Origin: Chryseobacterium sp. MYb264
GTDB taxonomy: Bacteria; Bacteroidota; Bacteroidia; Flavobacteriales; Weeksellaceae
Direction of reading: 5' to 3'
Assembly: GCF_035974275.1 (NCBI RefSeq)
Contig: NZ_CP142422.1
Location: 124,001-188,000 of the forward strand
DNA length: 64,000 nucleotides
In this document: one piece after another, positions 1 to 9,220 of the stretch
Layout of the letters: the number at the start of each line of letters is the position of its first letter
Position numbering within the stretch: the stretch's first letter is position 1
The notes under the pieces: model-generated
Told to the model about the DNA's origin: nothing
The model's database searches: none
Seen by the model: only the letters and a program-made list of their open reading frames with translations
Made by a program: the position numbers and the translations under genes

Positions 1-1062
1 TATAGTAAAGAAGAATTACTGAATAATGCAGTAGAATTGTTGAAAAAACTGATTGAAATTCCGTCATTCAGCAAAGATGAATTTAATACGTCCGTGGAGA
101 TTGAAAATTTTTTCAAAAAACATCAGATTCCGACAAAACGTTTTAAAAATAACATCTGGGCAGTGAATAAAAATTTTGATGTTTTCAAACCATCGATTTT
201 ACTGAACACCCATCACGACACTGTAAAACCGAATAAGGCTTACACGTTGGATCCGTTTTTACCTATTGAGAAAGATGGTAAATTATTCGGATTGGGAAGT
301 AACGATGCTGGCGCTTCTTTGGTTTCGATGGCGCAGGTTTTTTTACATTTTTTTGATAAAGAAGATTTAAAATATAATTTAGTTATTGCTTTGACGGCCG
401 AGGAGGAGATTTCAGGGTTTGACGGGATCGAAGCTTTATTTCCGCAGCTTCCGAATGTGGAGCTCGCCATTGTAGGAGAACCCACGCAGATGAATCTGGC
501 GATTGCGGAAAAGGGACTTTTGGTCATTGACGGGGAAATGAAAGGTACTCCTTCTCACGCCGCTCATCCGAATAACGATAACTCGATTATCAAATGTATG
601 GAAGATCTTCAGAATATTCTGAACTTCAAATTTCCTAAAATTTCAGATTATTTGGGTGAAGTTAAAGTTACGCTATCAGGAATTCATGCCGGAGTTCAGC
701 ATAATGTGGTTCCGGAATCTTGTGCTTTTACTTTAGATGTAAGAGTTACGGACGAATATTCTAATAAAGAAGCTTTCGAAATCATCCAATCTCAGATGAA
801 ATCAACTTTGACGGCAAGATCGTTCAGATTAAATTCTTCAAAAATTGAAATGGATCACCCTTTTGTTCAGGCCGGTCTGGAAATCGGAAGGTCAACTTAT
901 GGTTCACCAACATCCTCAGATCAGGCGATTATTCCTTGTACTTCTGTAAAGCTTGGACCTGGCGATAGTAGGCGCTCTCACACAGCGGATGAATTTATTG
1001 TCATCGAGGAAATTGCGGAAGGAATTGAGATTTACATCAAGATTTTAGAGAAAGTTTTATAG
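1..1062 (+). CDS. argE: M20-family N-acyl-L-ornithine deacetylase, 5' end outside the window
   Basis: Predicted zinc-dependent hydrolase that releases ornithine from an N-acylornithine in arginine biosynthesis. The reading frame is open from base 1, so the true start lies upstream of the window; the TTG at 37 is only the first possible internal start. Seen: metal-ligand segments of the M20 family in order, HHDTVKP, GSNDAGA, TAEEEISG, GEPTQ and the late RRSHTADE histidine, with a dimerisation-type domain between. Size (about 354 residues visible) fits the flavobacterial enzyme. The substrate could be N-acetyl- or N-succinylornithine; Bacteroidota can use the succinylated route and sequence reading alone does not decide. 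argH follows on the same strand after 500 bp, supporting the arginine role. Confidence 0.88.
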   Translation, partial: YSKEELLNNAVELLKKLIEIPSFSKDEFNTSVEIENFFKKHQIPTKRFKNNIWAVNKNFDVFKPSILLNTHHDTVKPNKAYTLDPFLPIEKDGKLFGLGSNDAGASLVSMAQVFLHFFDKEDLKYNLVIALTAEEEISGFDGIEALFPQLPNVELAIVGEPTQMNLAIAEKGLLVIDGEMKGTPSHAAHPNNDNSIIKCMEDLQNILNFKFPKISDYLGEVKVTLSGIHAGVQHNVVPESCAFTLDVRVTDEYSNKEAFEIIQSQMKSTLTARSFRLNSSKIEMDHPFVQAGLEIGRSTYGSPTSSDQAIIPCTSVKLGPGDSRRSHTADEFIVIEEIAEGIEIYIKILEKVL

Positions 1063-1564
1063 GCTGGAAGCGGGGAGATGGATGATGGAAGTCTATGAAG
1101 TGTAAAGGTATTGACCTAGGAAAATGGAGCGTTAAGAAAAATAATTTTATAAGCGTTAATAAAATCCCACTTTTTGAGTGCGACATAAATTTAGAATCGA
1201 AGAACCAGTATTCAATTCGCACGAGTTTTGGGATTTTTAGAGAATAAAAATATTTTTTAGTGGAAGTTTCCAGTCTTGAAATAACATTCGCCGACTTTAC
1301 GGAGGCAATTTTTGTTTCTTTTGTTTGACTACGTCGAATCTTCGATTTTAAGACAAAAGAAATTTATAAAAAAATAATTAATTTTTTACTGTTTTGACCG
1401 TACTCAGCAGGCGATGAAGTTGGGCTGTTTTTAATAGGGATTTATGCAAAAATTAAAATTAAAAATGAAAGGCTTTACCATGTGGAAATGTTTATTGCTT
1501 GTACAAAATAATAAGGGAGTTCTGCTGAGTTGTCAAAACAAACAAAATTTTTAAAGAAAAAAAT
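1063..1564. other. Non-coding gap between argE and argH with repeat-like text
   Basis: About 500 bases without a convincing gene. The stretch 1280-1360 contains TTTGACTACGTCGAATCTTC and following bases, which recur in variant form near 11490-11525 and 16556-16625, so a short interspersed repeat is present. I find no clear TAnnTTTG promoter for argH. The last 60 bases are A-rich, as usual ahead of start codons in this group. Confidence 0.5.
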
Positions 1565-2869
1565 ATGAAAAAGATATGGCAGAAAGATGATAATGCCACC
1601 AATATATTAGTTAATAAGTTCACGGTCGGAAAGGATCTTGATTTTGATGAGCGTTTGGCAAAATACGATGTCAAAGGTTCCATGGCGCACTGTAAAATGT
1701 TGGCAGAAGTTGGAATTATTACCCACGAAGAATCAAAGCAGATGTTATCTGTTTTAGCAGAAATTTTAGAAGATATCGAAAACGGAACGTTTGAGATTGA
1801 TAAAAATGCGGAAGATATTCATTCGCAGGTTGAATCTATTTTAATTGAAAAATTAGGAGATACCGGAAAGAAAATTCATACGGCGCGTTCAAGAAATGAT
1901 CAGGTTTTACTGGATATCAAATTATATTTGGTTGATGAAATTCGTGAAATTACCGCTTTAACAGACGAATTCTTTCAAATATTAATCCAATTGGCAGAGC
2001 AGCATAAAAACGTGTTGCTTCCAGGATATACGCATTTGCAGATTGCGATGCCTTCGTCCTTCGGATTATGGTTTGGAGCGTACGCAGAAGCTTTGTTGGA
2101 TGATGTTGAAATGTTATTTTCAGTGAAAAATATCATTAATAAAAATCCGCTAGGTTCGGCGGCGGGCTATGGTTCGTCTTTCCCGATTGATCGTGAGAGT
2201 ACGACCTATAATTTAGGCTTTCAGTCGATGAATTATAATTCTGTTTATGCTCAAATGACGCGTGGAAAATCGGAGAAAATGTTATCGATGGCAATGGCGA
2301 CTTTGGCAGGAACTTTAGGTAAGTTTTCTTATGATGTTTGCCTGTATTTAAGTCAGAATTTTGATTTTATCAGTTTCCCTAAAGAGTTTACGACGGGAAG
2401 CAGTATCATGCCACATAAAAAAAATCCGGATATTTTCGAATTGGTTCGGGCGCGTTGCAACAGAATTCAATCGTTGCCAAATGAGTTTATTTTGTTGACG
2501 AATAATCTTCCTTCGGGTTATCACAGAGATATGCAGCTGACGAAAGAAATCCTTTTCCCTGCAATAGATTCATTAAAAGAATGTCTGGAAATTTTAAATT
2601 ATACATTACCAAATATTCAGGTGAAAGATGGGATTCTGGAAGATGAAAAGTATAAATATCTTTTCAGCGTTGAGAAAATCAATGAAGAAGTAAAAAATGG
2701 AAGTTCATTCCGGGATGCGTATGTAAAAGTAGGGCAGGAAATTGAAAATAATGAGTTTGATTTTGAAATCGGAAATCTAAACCATACCCATCAGGGAAGC
2801 ATCGGAAATCTTTGTCTCGATAAGATAGAATATCAGTTTAATAAGCTGAAAAATAAATTATTGGGTTGA
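1565..2869 (+). CDS. argH: Argininosuccinate lyase
   Basis: Cytosolic enzyme of the fumarase/aspartase superfamily, converting argininosuccinate to arginine and fumarate, the last step of arginine synthesis. Seen: the superfamily signature GSSIMPHKKNPD near residues 279-290, with the catalytic serine loop; the HTARSRNDQV segment near residue 100; and the TPLGSAAGYG-like NPLGSAAGYGSSF segment. At 434 residues it is slightly short of typical 450-460-residue ArgH but complete at both ends. The start ATG at 1565 follows an A-rich tract. It follows argE and lies a short distance from pyrB-carAB, whose carbamoyl phosphate also feeds arginine synthesis. Confidence 0.95.
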   Translation: MKKIWQKDDNATNILVNKFTVGKDLDFDERLAKYDVKGSMAHCKMLAEVGIITHEESKQMLSVLAEILEDIENGTFEIDKNAEDIHSQVESILIEKLGDTGKKIHTARSRNDQVLLDIKLYLVDEIREITALTDEFFQILIQLAEQHKNVLLPGYTHLQIAMPSSFGLWFGAYAEALLDDVEMLFSVKNIINKNPLGSAAGYGSSFPIDRESTTYNLGFQSMNYNSVYAQMTRGKSEKMLSMAMATLAGTLGKFSYDVCLYLSQNFDFISFPKEFTTGSSIMPHKKNPDIFELVRARCNRIQSLPNEFILLTNNLPSGYHRDMQLTKEILFPAIDSLKECLEILNYTLPNIQVKDGILEDEKYKYLFSVEKINEEVKNGSSFRDAYVKVGQEIENNEFDFEIGNLNHTHQGSIGNLCLDKIEYQFNKLKNKLLG

Positions 2870-2890
2870 TCGTTTTAAACGAAAAACTTT

Positions 2891-2987
2891 AGGTGCTCCG
2901 GCACGCTCAGCATGACATCTCTAATACAAACTGCTTTATTAGCGATTTATTTGAAGCGTTGTCATGATGAGCGAAGTCGAAGCATCT
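2891..2987. repeat. Palindromic interspersed repeat, CATGACA type
   Basis: Imperfect inverted repeat downstream of argH. The left arm GCTCAGCATGACA and right arm TGTCATGATGAGC pair over 12 of 13 positions, and flanking bases (AGGTGCTCC and GAAGCATCT) pair partly. A related element with TGTCATTC and GAATGACA ends lies at 5833-5904. It resembles REP-like elements common in flavobacterial intergenic DNA and could fold as a terminator in RNA. Confidence 0.6.
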
Positions 2988-3025
2988 TTAATTTATTAAG
3001 AAGATGATTGGATACAATTTAAATT

Positions 3026-3487
3026 TTAATCCAGATCAATTTTAAATTTAGTTGATTTTTTAACCTCGTGAAGTACAATAGAACTGTGATATTGTCCTAT
3101 GTTAGGAATGTTTGAAATGATATTCACGGCAAATTCATTATAAGAGTTAATATCTTTTGCAATGATTTTCAACATATAATCATATTCTCCGGAAAGACTG
3201 ATGATTTCCTGAACTTCATCGTGTTTTCCAATGTTTTTCTCGAATGTTTCCAAAACTTTTTGGGATTGTTCTTTCAGACGAACATTACAGTAGACAACAA
3301 TATTCAGACCGAGTTTTTCACGATTCAAAAGACCTACATATTTCTCAATAATTCCGTTTTTTTCCAGTTGTTTGATACGTTCATAGGTGGGAGTAAAGGT
3401 AAGTCCTATTTTTTCAGAAATTTCTTTCACCGAATAGGTTGAGTCTTCCTGAATTATACTGAGAATCATTCTGTCTTTTAAATCCAT
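3026..3487 (-). CDS. Lrp/AsnC-family transcriptional regulator
   Basis: DNA-binding regulator of 153 residues. Residues 1-60 form the winged helix-turn-helix typical of AsnC proteins (DLKDRMILSIIQED, then ISEKIGLTFTPTYERIKQLE). Residues 65-150 form the RAM ligand-sensing domain, with an ISLSGEYDYMLKI strand. Family members sense amino acids and form octamers or tetramers. It is transcribed divergently from the pyrB leader, with 124 bp between its start and the leader ORF, and lies next to argH, so control of arginine or another amino-acid pathway is plausible but not shown. The ligand is unknown. Confidence 0.9.
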   Translation of the reverse strand: MDLKDRMILSIIQEDSTYSVKEISEKIGLTFTPTYERIKQLEKNGIIEKYVGLLNREKLGLNIVVYCNVRLKEQSQKVLETFEKNIGKHDEVQEIISLSGEYDYMLKIIAKDINSYNEFAVNIISNIPNIGQYHSSIVLHEVKKSTKFKIDLD

Positions 3488-3507
3488 ATCATAAGGTTGA
3501 GTGGTAA

Positions 3508-3515
3508 CAAAAATA
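3508..3515 (-). promoter_or_regulatory. Possible -7 promoter element of the AsnC-type regulator
   Basis: On the minus strand these bases read TATTTTTG, matching the Bacteroidota TAnnTTTG -7 box, and lie 21 bp ahead of the start codon at 3487. No clear -33 TTG is seen at the usual spacing, so the call is weak. Confidence 0.35.
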
Positions 3516-3574
3516 ATATTTATAAATGAAAATAACGAGAGATTAAGTTTTTTTAATCCAAATCAAAATTTGAT

Positions 3575-3605
3575 TTTGGTGGTTTGTGAAATTTTTGTAT
3601 CTTTG
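3575..3605 (+). promoter_or_regulatory. Bacteroidota-type promoter of the pyrB leader
   Basis: The -33 element TTTG (3575-3578) and the -7 element TATCTTTG (3598-3605) are separated by 19 bp, the normal spacing for primary sigma factors in this phylum. Transcription would begin around 3609-3612, at or just before the ATG of the leader ORF, so the leader transcript would be leaderless or nearly so. The match to TAnnTTTG is exact. Confidence 0.75.
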
Positions 3606-3611
3606 CACCTA

Positions 3612-3680
3612 ATGAATAACACAGTATTTATATCATTAGAATTACCGGGCGTAGACGCCCTTTACGATATTTATTTATAG
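3612..3680 (+). CDS. Short leader peptide upstream of pyrB (putative attenuator ORF)
   Basis: A 22-codon ORF, ATG at 3612 to TAG at 3678-3680, encoding MNNTVFISLELPGVDALYDIYL. It lies between a good promoter and an intrinsic terminator, with pyrB starting 50 bp after its stop. A GC-rich hairpin is embedded in codons 12-16 and the stop is 1 base ahead of the terminator stem. A ribosome reaching the end would cover the left arm of that stem. This matches the logic of the E. coli pyrBI leader, where close coupling of ribosome and RNA polymerase at low UTP prevents termination. No peptide homology is claimed and translation is inferred. Confidence 0.6.
   Translation: MNNTVFISLELPGVDALYDIYL
3647..3660 (+). 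promoter_or_regulatory. Candidate pause hairpin inside the pyrB leader
   Basis: GGGCG (3647-3651), loop TAGA, CGCCC (3656-3660), a perfect 5-bp GC-rich stem followed by the U-rich stretch TTTACGATATTTATTTATAG. A hairpin followed by uridine-rich template is where RNA polymerase would slow at low UTP. The pausing role is inferred from the pyrBI model. Confidence 0.5.
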
Positions 3681-3681
3681 T

Positions 3682-3711
3682 AAGCGAAGATATTTTCTTC
3701 GCTTTTTTTTT
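3682..3711 (+). terminator. Intrinsic terminator (attenuator) between leader ORF and pyrB
   Basis: AAGCGAAGA (3682-3690), 5-nt loop, TCTTCGCTT (3696-3704): a perfect 9-bp stem running into nine consecutive T residues at 3703-3711. It stands 19 bp before the pyrB start codon and downstream of the only recognisable promoter, so transcription of pyrB must read through it. That position marks it as a regulatory attenuator. Confidence 0.85.
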
Positions 3712-3730
3712 GTAAAAAATTTAAGATATT

Positions 3731-4621
3731 ATGTTTACAATTACAGAACTAAGCACCGAGAGAATCAATAGTATAGTAGAAGAAGCACTGGCTTTTGCCA
3801 ATGGGAAAACCGCTAAAATAGAAGGAGAAGTTTTTTGTTCCAATCTTTTCTTTGAAGACAGTACGAGAACGAAAACAAGTTTTGATATTGCCGAAAGAAA
3901 ATTAGGATTACAGGTGGTTCCCTTTGATGCCTCTCACAGTTCGGTAAACAAAGGTGAAAGTCTATATGACACGGTAAAAACAATTGAGAGTGTTGGGGTC
4001 AACCTTGTTGTAATCAGAGATAAGAAAGACCGATATTTTGAAGAATTAAAAAATATAAAGATTCCTGTGATCAACGGAGGAGACGGAACGGGGAACCACC
4101 CATCTCAATGTATGCTGGATCTAATGACGATCTATCAGGAATTCGGAAAGTTTGAAGGTTTAAAAATAGGAATCGTTGGAGATGTAAAACACAGCCGAGT
4201 TGCCAATTCAAATGCTGAAGCTTTAAGAAGATTAGGAGCTAAAGTATACTTCTCAGGACCGGAACAATGGTTTGATGAAGGCGCTTTAATCAACGGAACA
4301 TATTTAAGTGTTGATGAGTTAATCGCTGAAGTGGATGTTTTAATGTTATTAAGAATCCAACATGAAAGGCACGATTCACAAATGAGTTTCTCGGCTTCAG
4401 ATTACCACAGAAAATATGGGTTGACGAAAGAAAGAGAAAAAGCAATGAAAAAGGAAGCGATCATCATGCATCCAGCTCCAATCAACAGAGGAGTAGAAAT
4501 TGATACAGATTTGGTAGAATGCGAACGTTCAAGAGTTTTCAAACAAATGCAGAACGGTGTTTTCGCAAGAATGGCGATTTTAAAAGAAGCCTTAGAAAAA
4601 GAAGGATATACTTTTAAGTAA
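3731..4621 (+). CDS. pyrB: Aspartate carbamoyltransferase catalytic subunit
   Basis: Condenses carbamoyl phosphate with L-aspartate, the committed step of pyrimidine synthesis. Seen: the carbamoyl-phosphate loop [11 protein letters not shown] near residues 41-51, HPSQ near residue 122, and the aspartate-site segment [10 protein letters not shown] near residue 204. These separate ATCase from ornithine carbamoyltransferase. At 296 residues it is about 10 shorter than usual but has both domains. No pyrI regulatory subunit is adjacent. It heads a pyrB-carA-carB group; carbamoyl phosphate made by CarAB is its substrate. Expression is probably set by the attenuator just upstream. Confidence 0.95.
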   Translation: MFTITELSTERINSIVEEALAFANGKTAKIEGEVFCSNLFFEDSTRTKTSFDIAERKLGLQVVPFDASHSSVNKGESLYDTVKTIESVGVNLVVIRDKKDRYFEELKNIKIPVINGGDGTGNHPSQCMLDLMTIYQEFGKFEGLKIGIVGDVKHSRVANSNAEALRRLGAKVYFSGPEQWFDEGALINGTYLSVDELIAEVDVLMLLRIQHERHDSQMSFSASDYHRKYGLTKEREKAMKKEAIIMHPAPINRGVEIDTDLVECERSRVFKQMQNGVFARMAILKEALEKEGYTFK

Positions 4622-4652
4622 GAATCAAGGAAAAAGTAAAACACTCACAATT

Positions 4653-4704
4653 CCCCTCCTCTGGAGGGGTGTCAAAAATTCAAAGAATTTTTGACGGGGT
4701 GGTT
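4653..4704. repeat. Interspersed repeat with two perfect hairpins (CCCCTCC type)
   Basis: Two adjacent stem-loops lie between pyrB and carA: CCCCTCC / GGAGGGG with loop TCT (4653-4669), and GTCAAAAATTC / GAATTTTTGAC with loop AAA (4671-4695), followed by GGGGTGGTT. From memory, similar CCCCTCC...GGGGTGGTT sequences are scattered through Bacteroidota genomes. Neither hairpin has a clean T-run, so it may modulate pyrB-carA readthrough or mRNA stability and is not a strong terminator. Confidence 0.6.
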
Positions 4705-4747
4705 AAAAGAAAAATAGAAAGTAAAAAAGAAAATCTAAATAAAGAAA

Positions 4748-5821
4748 ATGAAGAAAAAGTTAATACTGGAGTCCGGTGAAGTGTTTCATGGAGAAGGTTT
4801 CGGAGCAGAATTGGAAACTGCAGGAGAAGTGGTTTTCAATACCGGAATGACAGGGTATCAGGAACTGATTTCTGACCCATCTTATTGCGGTCAGATTGTG
4901 TGTATGACCTATCCATTAATCGGAAACTATGGGATTAATAGAGATGATTATGAGAGTATAGAACCGGCAATTAAAGGTCTTATCGTAAAAGAACTTTGTG
5001 ATTTACCATCGAATTTCCGTACTCAGATTACTTTAGATGAATTATTTAAAAAGAAAAACCTTTCAGGAATTTCAGGAATCGACACCAGAAGACTGACAAG
5101 AATTCTTCGTAACTACGGAGTGGTAAAAGGGAAGATTGTAAACGCTGATGCTGATGAAAATACAGTCGTTTCAGAATTAAAATCAACAAACTTTCCAACC
5201 AACCAAGTGGAAATGGTTTCTACAAAAACGCCTTACGCAAATCCGGGAAGAGGTTTGAAAGTAGTATTGGTAGATTTTGGTTCTAAATTAGGGATTATCA
5301 GAGAATTATCTCAAAGAAACTGCGATATCACAGTGGTTTCTCAGGATGTAACCGCAGAAGAAATTTTGTTGATGAATCCGGACGGAGTAATGTTGTCAAA
5401 CGGTCCTGGAGATCCTGAAGATAACCAGCAAGCTCTTGAAATGATTAACGGAATCTTAGGAAAAGTTCCAATTTTCGGAATCTGTTTAGGTCACCAATTG
5501 ATCGGTTTGGCTTGTGGCGCAAAAACTTTCAAATTAAAATTCGGACACAGAGGAGGAAATCACCCGGTGTTGGATTTAGAGAAAAATACGGTAGCGATCA
5601 CTTCTCAAAACCACGGTTATGCCGTCGATCAGGAAAGTTTGAAAAATACAGATTTAATTGAAACACACATCGCATTGAACGACAGAACAAACGAAGGTCT
5701 GAAACACAAAATTCACCCTTGTTTCTCAGTTCAGTATCACCCGGAAGCAAGTCCAGGTCCAGAAGATGCGAACTACTTATTTGATGAGTTCATTGAATTA
5801 ATGGAAAACTTCAAAAAGTAA
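4748..5821 (+). CDS. carA: Carbamoyl-phosphate synthase small (glutaminase) subunit
   Basis: Glutamine amidotransferase subunit that hydrolyses glutamine and channels ammonia to CarB. Seen: the N-terminal CPSase small-chain domain (residues 1-150, starting with KLILESGEVFHGEGFG), then a class I amidotransferase domain with nucleophile Cys in FGICLGHQLIG near residues 242-252 and the His/Glu pair in SVQYHPEASPGP near residue 330. Its length of 357 residues is normal. carB follows after 164 bp. Its product serves both pyrimidine and arginine synthesis, in line with the flanking genes. Confidence 0.96.
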   Translation: MKKKLILESGEVFHGEGFGAELETAGEVVFNTGMTGYQELISDPSYCGQIVCMTYPLIGNYGINRDDYESIEPAIKGLIVKELCDLPSNFRTQITLDELFKKKNLSGISGIDTRRLTRILRNYGVVKGKIVNADADENTVVSELKSTNFPTNQVEMVSTKTPYANPGRGLKVVLVDFGSKLGIIRELSQRNCDITVVSQDVTAEEILLMNPDGVMLSNGPGDPEDNQQALEMINGILGKVPIFGICLGHQLIGLACGAKTFKLKFGHRGGNHPVLDLEKNTVAITSQNHGYAVDQESLKNTDLIETHIALNDRTNEGLKHKIHPCFSVQYHPEASPGPEDANYLFDEFIELMENFKK

Positions 5822-5832
5822 TACGGTAAGTT

Positions 5833-5904
5833 TGTCATTCTGAACGAAATGAAAGCGAAGTGAAGAATCTTTACAAATAAAGTTTAGATTCCTACGGAAT
5901 GACA
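5833..5904. repeat. Palindromic interspersed repeat, TGTCATTC type
   Basis: Terminal inverted arms TGTCATTC (5833-5840) and GAATGACA (5897-5904), with internal AAGAATCTTTAC...TTTAGATTCCT also partly pairing, enclose 56 bp. It lies between carA and carB, so it must be transcribed within the operon. It has the look of a small REP/MITE-like element and is related to that at 2891-2987. Confidence 0.65.
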
Positions 5905-5985
5905 ATGTGTGAAAAAATTAAGTCAAATCAAAAACGCTGGAAAGTCTGAAATCTGACATCTGGCATCTCATATCTAAAATAAAAA

Positions 5986-8900
5986 ATGGCAAAACGTACA
6001 GATATAAAAACAATTTTAGTAATCGGTTCAGGCCCAATCATCATCGGTCAGGCGGCGGAATTTGATTACGCAGGAACGCAGGCTTGTCTGTCTTTGAAGG
6101 AAGAAGGCTACAAGGTAATTTTGATCAACTCAAACCCTGCAACGATTATGACGGATGTTGAAATCGCAGATAAAGTATACATCGAGCCGATTTCACTACA
6201 GTTTGTAAGTCATATCATCAGAAAAGAGCGTCCAGATGCGCTTTTACCAACTTTGGGAGGACAAACAGGTCTTAACATGGCGGTAGAATTAGAAAAATCA
6301 GGAATTCTTGAAGAATGTAAAGTTGAGGTTTTAGGAACAAAACTTTCAGCGATCAACAGAGCGGAAGACAGAGATTTGTTCCGTGAATTGATGAGAGAAT
6401 TGAACGAGCCTGTTCCAGAATCAGACATCGTAAATACGGTAGAAGGAGCATTAAATTTTGCTGATAATATCGGGTATCCTGTAATTGTTCGTCCAGCCTT
6501 CACCATGGGTGGAACAGGAGGTGGTATCGCTTCCAACGAGGTTGAATTGAAAGAAATCGCTGAATTAGGATTGAAACATAGCCCGGTAACTCAGTGTCTG
6601 ATTGAAAAATCAATCGCAGGTTTCAAAGAAATTGAATATGAAGTAATGCGTGATGCAAACGACAACGCGATTGTGGTTTGTAACATGGAAAATATAGATC
6701 CTGTTGGAGTTCACACAGGAGATTCAATCGTTGTGGCGCCTTCTCAGACACTTTCAGACAGAGAGTATCAGTTGTTGAGAAACGCTTCACTAAAAATCAT
6801 CAGAGCTTTAGGAATAGAAGGAGGATGTAACGTACAGTTGGCGTTAGACCCACATTCATTCGACTATTATATCATCGAAGTTAACCCAAGAGTTTCCCGT
6901 TCATCAGCTTTAGCATCAAAAGCAACAGGGTACCCGATTGCTAAGATCGCTGCCAAAATCGCAGTAGGATTAACTTTAGATGAAATCATGAATCCGGTTA
7001 CAGGTAAGACTTATGCTTGTTTCGAACCGGCTTTGGATTATGTGGTAACTAAATTCCCAAGATTCCCATTCGATAAGTTTGAAACTGCGGACAGAAGACT
7101 TTCTACCCAAATGAAAGCTACAGGAGAAGTAATGGCTATCGGAAGAAACCTTGAAGAATCTTTACAGAAAGCCATCCGTTCATTAGAAACAGGGATCAAG
7201 CATTTAGGATTAAAAACTAAACAGGCTGCAGCTTTAACAGCAGAAGAAATCGAAAGAAGAATCAGAGTTTGTGATGACGAAAGATTGTTCATCATCGGTG
7301 ATGCTTTAAGAAGAGGTTACGATTGGGAACAAATTGTAGAATGGAGCAAAATAGATAAATTTTTCATTTGGAAATTAAAGAAATTAGTTGATTTCGAGAA
7401 AGTTATCGCTGAAAATAAATTTGACAAAGAAACTTTAATTGAAGCTAAAAGATTAGGTTTTGCAGATGTAAATATCGCTGTTCTTTGGGATGTAACAGAG
7501 CGTGAAGTTTTCAATTTCAGAAAAGAAAACGGAGTAATGCCGGTTTACAAAATGGTAGATACTTGCGCCGCAGAATTCGAGTCTGAAACGCCATATTTCT
7601 ATGGAACTTACGAAGAAGAAAACGAAAGCGTTGTTTCGGATAAAGAAAAAATCATCGTTTTAGGTTCAGGACCCATCAGAATCGGACAGGGAGTTGAGTT
7701 TGATTACGCAACCGTTCACTCGGTTTGGGCGATCAAAGAAATGGGTTACGAAGCGATTATCATCAACAATAACCCTGAAACGGTTTCTACAGACTTCTCG
7801 ATTTCAGATAAATTATACTTCGAGCCTTTAACGGAAGAAGATGTAATGAACATCATCGAACTGGAAAAACCAAAAGGTGTTGTAGTACAATTCGGAGGTC
7901 AGACAGCGATCAACTTAGCTGATAAATTGGCTTCTCATGGAGTTCAAATTTTAGGAACTTCTCTGGAAGACTTAGACAGAGCTGAAAACAGAGATAAATT
8001 CGAAAAAGCCCTTCAGGAAATGGGAATTCCGCAACCCTTAGGAAAAACTTCAACTTCGAAAGAGGAAGCGATAAAAATTGCCAACGAAATCGGTTATCCG
8101 GTATTGGTTCGTCCAAGTTATGTTTTGGGAGGTAGAGCAATGGAAATTGTGTACACAGAATCAGAATTAGCTCACTATATGGAATTTGCGGTAGAAGCAA
8201 GCCCGGATCAGCCAATCTTGGTTGATAAATATATGGTCGGAAAAGAAGTGGAAGTGGATGCAATTTGCGATGGCGAAACGGTGGTAATTCCTGGAATTAT
8301 GGAGCATATCGAAAGAGCGGGAGTTCACTCCGGAGACTCAATTGCGGTGTATCCTCCACAAAATATTTCACAAAGTGAGATCGATACTTTGGTTGATTAT
8401 ACCAAAAGATTGGCAAAAGGATTAAACGTAATCGGATTAATGAACATCCAATACGTTCTTTTCGATGGAAATGTATATGTAATCGAGGTAAATCCACGTT
8501 CATCGAGAACGGTTCCTTTCTTGTCAAAAATCACGGAAGTGCCGATGGCAAATTTGGCTACAAAAGCAATTTTAGGTAAGAAACTGAAAGATCTAGGCTA
8601 CGAAAGCGGATTGGTTCCGAATAAAGAAGGTGTTTATGTAAAAGTTCCTGTGTTCTCTTTCTCAAAACTTACGAAAGTTGACATCTCTTTAGGCCCAGAA
8701 ATGAAGTCTACAGGAGAGGTTATGGGGAAAGATACAACGCTGGAAAAAGCGCTTTACAAAGGTTTGGTTGCTGCAGGAATGAAACTTCCTACTCACGGTT
8801 CGATCTTGTTTACAGTTGCAGATAAGCACAAGCAGGAAGCAGCTGATTTGGCAGCAAGATTCCATGAAGTTGGTTTCAGAATCTGGGCAACGGAAGGAAC

Positions 8901-9168
8901 TGCTAAATTCTTCGAAGAAAAAGGAATTCCTTGTAAAATCGGATATAAAATTGATGAGGATAACGTAAATCTTATCGATTTGATTCAGAAAGGAAAAGTT
9001 CAATACGTTGTAAACACGACTACGAAAGGGAAGCAAGCCGAAAGAGATGGTTTCCAGATCAGAAGAATGAGTGTTGAAAACGGTGTTCCATGTTTAACAT
9101 CAATGGATACAGTTGAAGCAATTCTTAAAGTTCTTGAAAGCATGAGCTTTAAAATGGAAACGATGTAG
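5986..9168 (+). CDS. carB: Carbamoyl-phosphate synthase large subunit
   Basis: Makes carbamoyl phosphate from bicarbonate, ammonia and two ATP. Seen: two homologous ATP-grasp halves, the first starting with [26 protein letters not shown], the second near residue 557 with [22 protein letters not shown]-terminal MGS-like allosteric domain occupies about residues 935-1060 and contains [17 protein letters not shown]. Its length of 1060 residues is typical. The MGS-like domain is where UMP and ornithine act in known enzymes, so feedback control is expected from the family. It ends 21 bp before a strong terminator. Confidence 0.97.
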   Translation: MAKRTDIKTILVIGSGPIIIGQAAEFDYAGTQACLSLKEEGYKVILINSNPATIMTDVEIADKVYIEPISLQFVSHIIRKERPDALLPTLGGQTGLNMAVELEKSGILEECKVEVLGTKLSAINRAEDRDLFRELMRELNEPVPESDIVNTVEGALNFADNIGYPVIVRPAFTMGGTGGGIASNEVELKEIAELGLKHSPVTQCLIEKSIAGFKEIEYEVMRDANDNAIVVCNMENIDPVGVHTGDSIVVAPSQTLSDREYQLLRNASLKIIRALGIEGGCNVQLALDPHSFDYYIIEVNPRVSRSSALASKATGYPIAKIAAKIAVGLTLDEIMNPVTGKTYACFEPALDYVVTKFPRFPFDKFETADRRLSTQMKATGEVMAIGRNLEESLQKAIRSLETGIKHLGLKTKQAAALTAEEIERRIRVCDDERLFIIGDALRRGYDWEQIVEWSKIDKFFIWKLKKLVDFEKVIAENKFDKETLIEAKRLGFADVNIAVLWDVTEREVFNFRKENGVMPVYKMVDTCAAEFESETPYFYGTYEEENESVVSDKEKIIVLGSGPIRIGQGVEFDYATVHSVWAIKEMGYEAIIINNNPETVSTDFSISDKLYFEPLTEEDVMNIIELEKPKGVVVQFGGQTAINLADKLASHGVQILGTSLEDLDRAENRDKFEKALQEMGIPQPLGKTSTSKEEAIKIANEIGYPVLVRPSYVLGGRAMEIVYTESELAHYMEFAVEASPDQPILVDKYMVGKEVEVDAICDGETVVIPGIMEHIERAGVHSGDSIAVYPPQNISQSEIDTLVDYTKRLAKGLNVIGLMNIQYVLFDGNVYVIEVNPRSSRTVPFLSKITEVPMANLATKAILGKKLKDLGYESGLVPNKEGVYVKVPVFSFSKLTKVDISLGPEMKSTGEVMGKDTTLEKALYKGLVAAGMKLPTHGSILFTVADKHKQEAADLAARFHEVGFRIWATEGTAKFFEEKGIPCKIGYKIDEDNVNLIDLIQKGKVQYVVNTTTKGKQAERDGFQIRRMSVENGVPCLTSMDTVEAILKVLESMSFKMETM

Positions 9169-9189
9169 TTTTCAGTTTAAGATAAAATA

Positions 9190-9220
9190 AAAGCGGGAGA
9201 TTTTTTCTTCCGCTTTTTTT
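9190..9220. terminator. Intrinsic terminator after carB, probably bidirectional
   Basis: AAAGCGGGAGA (9190-9200), loop TTTTT, TCTTCCGCTTT (9206-9216), an 11-bp stem with one G-T wobble followed by seven T residues. On the minus strand the stem is followed by TTTATTTTATC, so it probably also ends the toxin transcript arriving from the other side. Confidence 0.85.

Noticed and set aside
1037..1222. 61-codon minus-strand ORF downstream of argE
   Set aside because: It overlaps the argE end and repeat-like text, has no recognisable domain and lies in low-complexity sequence.
7910..8263. Antisense ORFs of 60-150 codons inside carB, fuc, ada and PKS genes
   Set aside because: They lie wholly inside strong genes, have biased composition typical of reverse frames and no family motifs.
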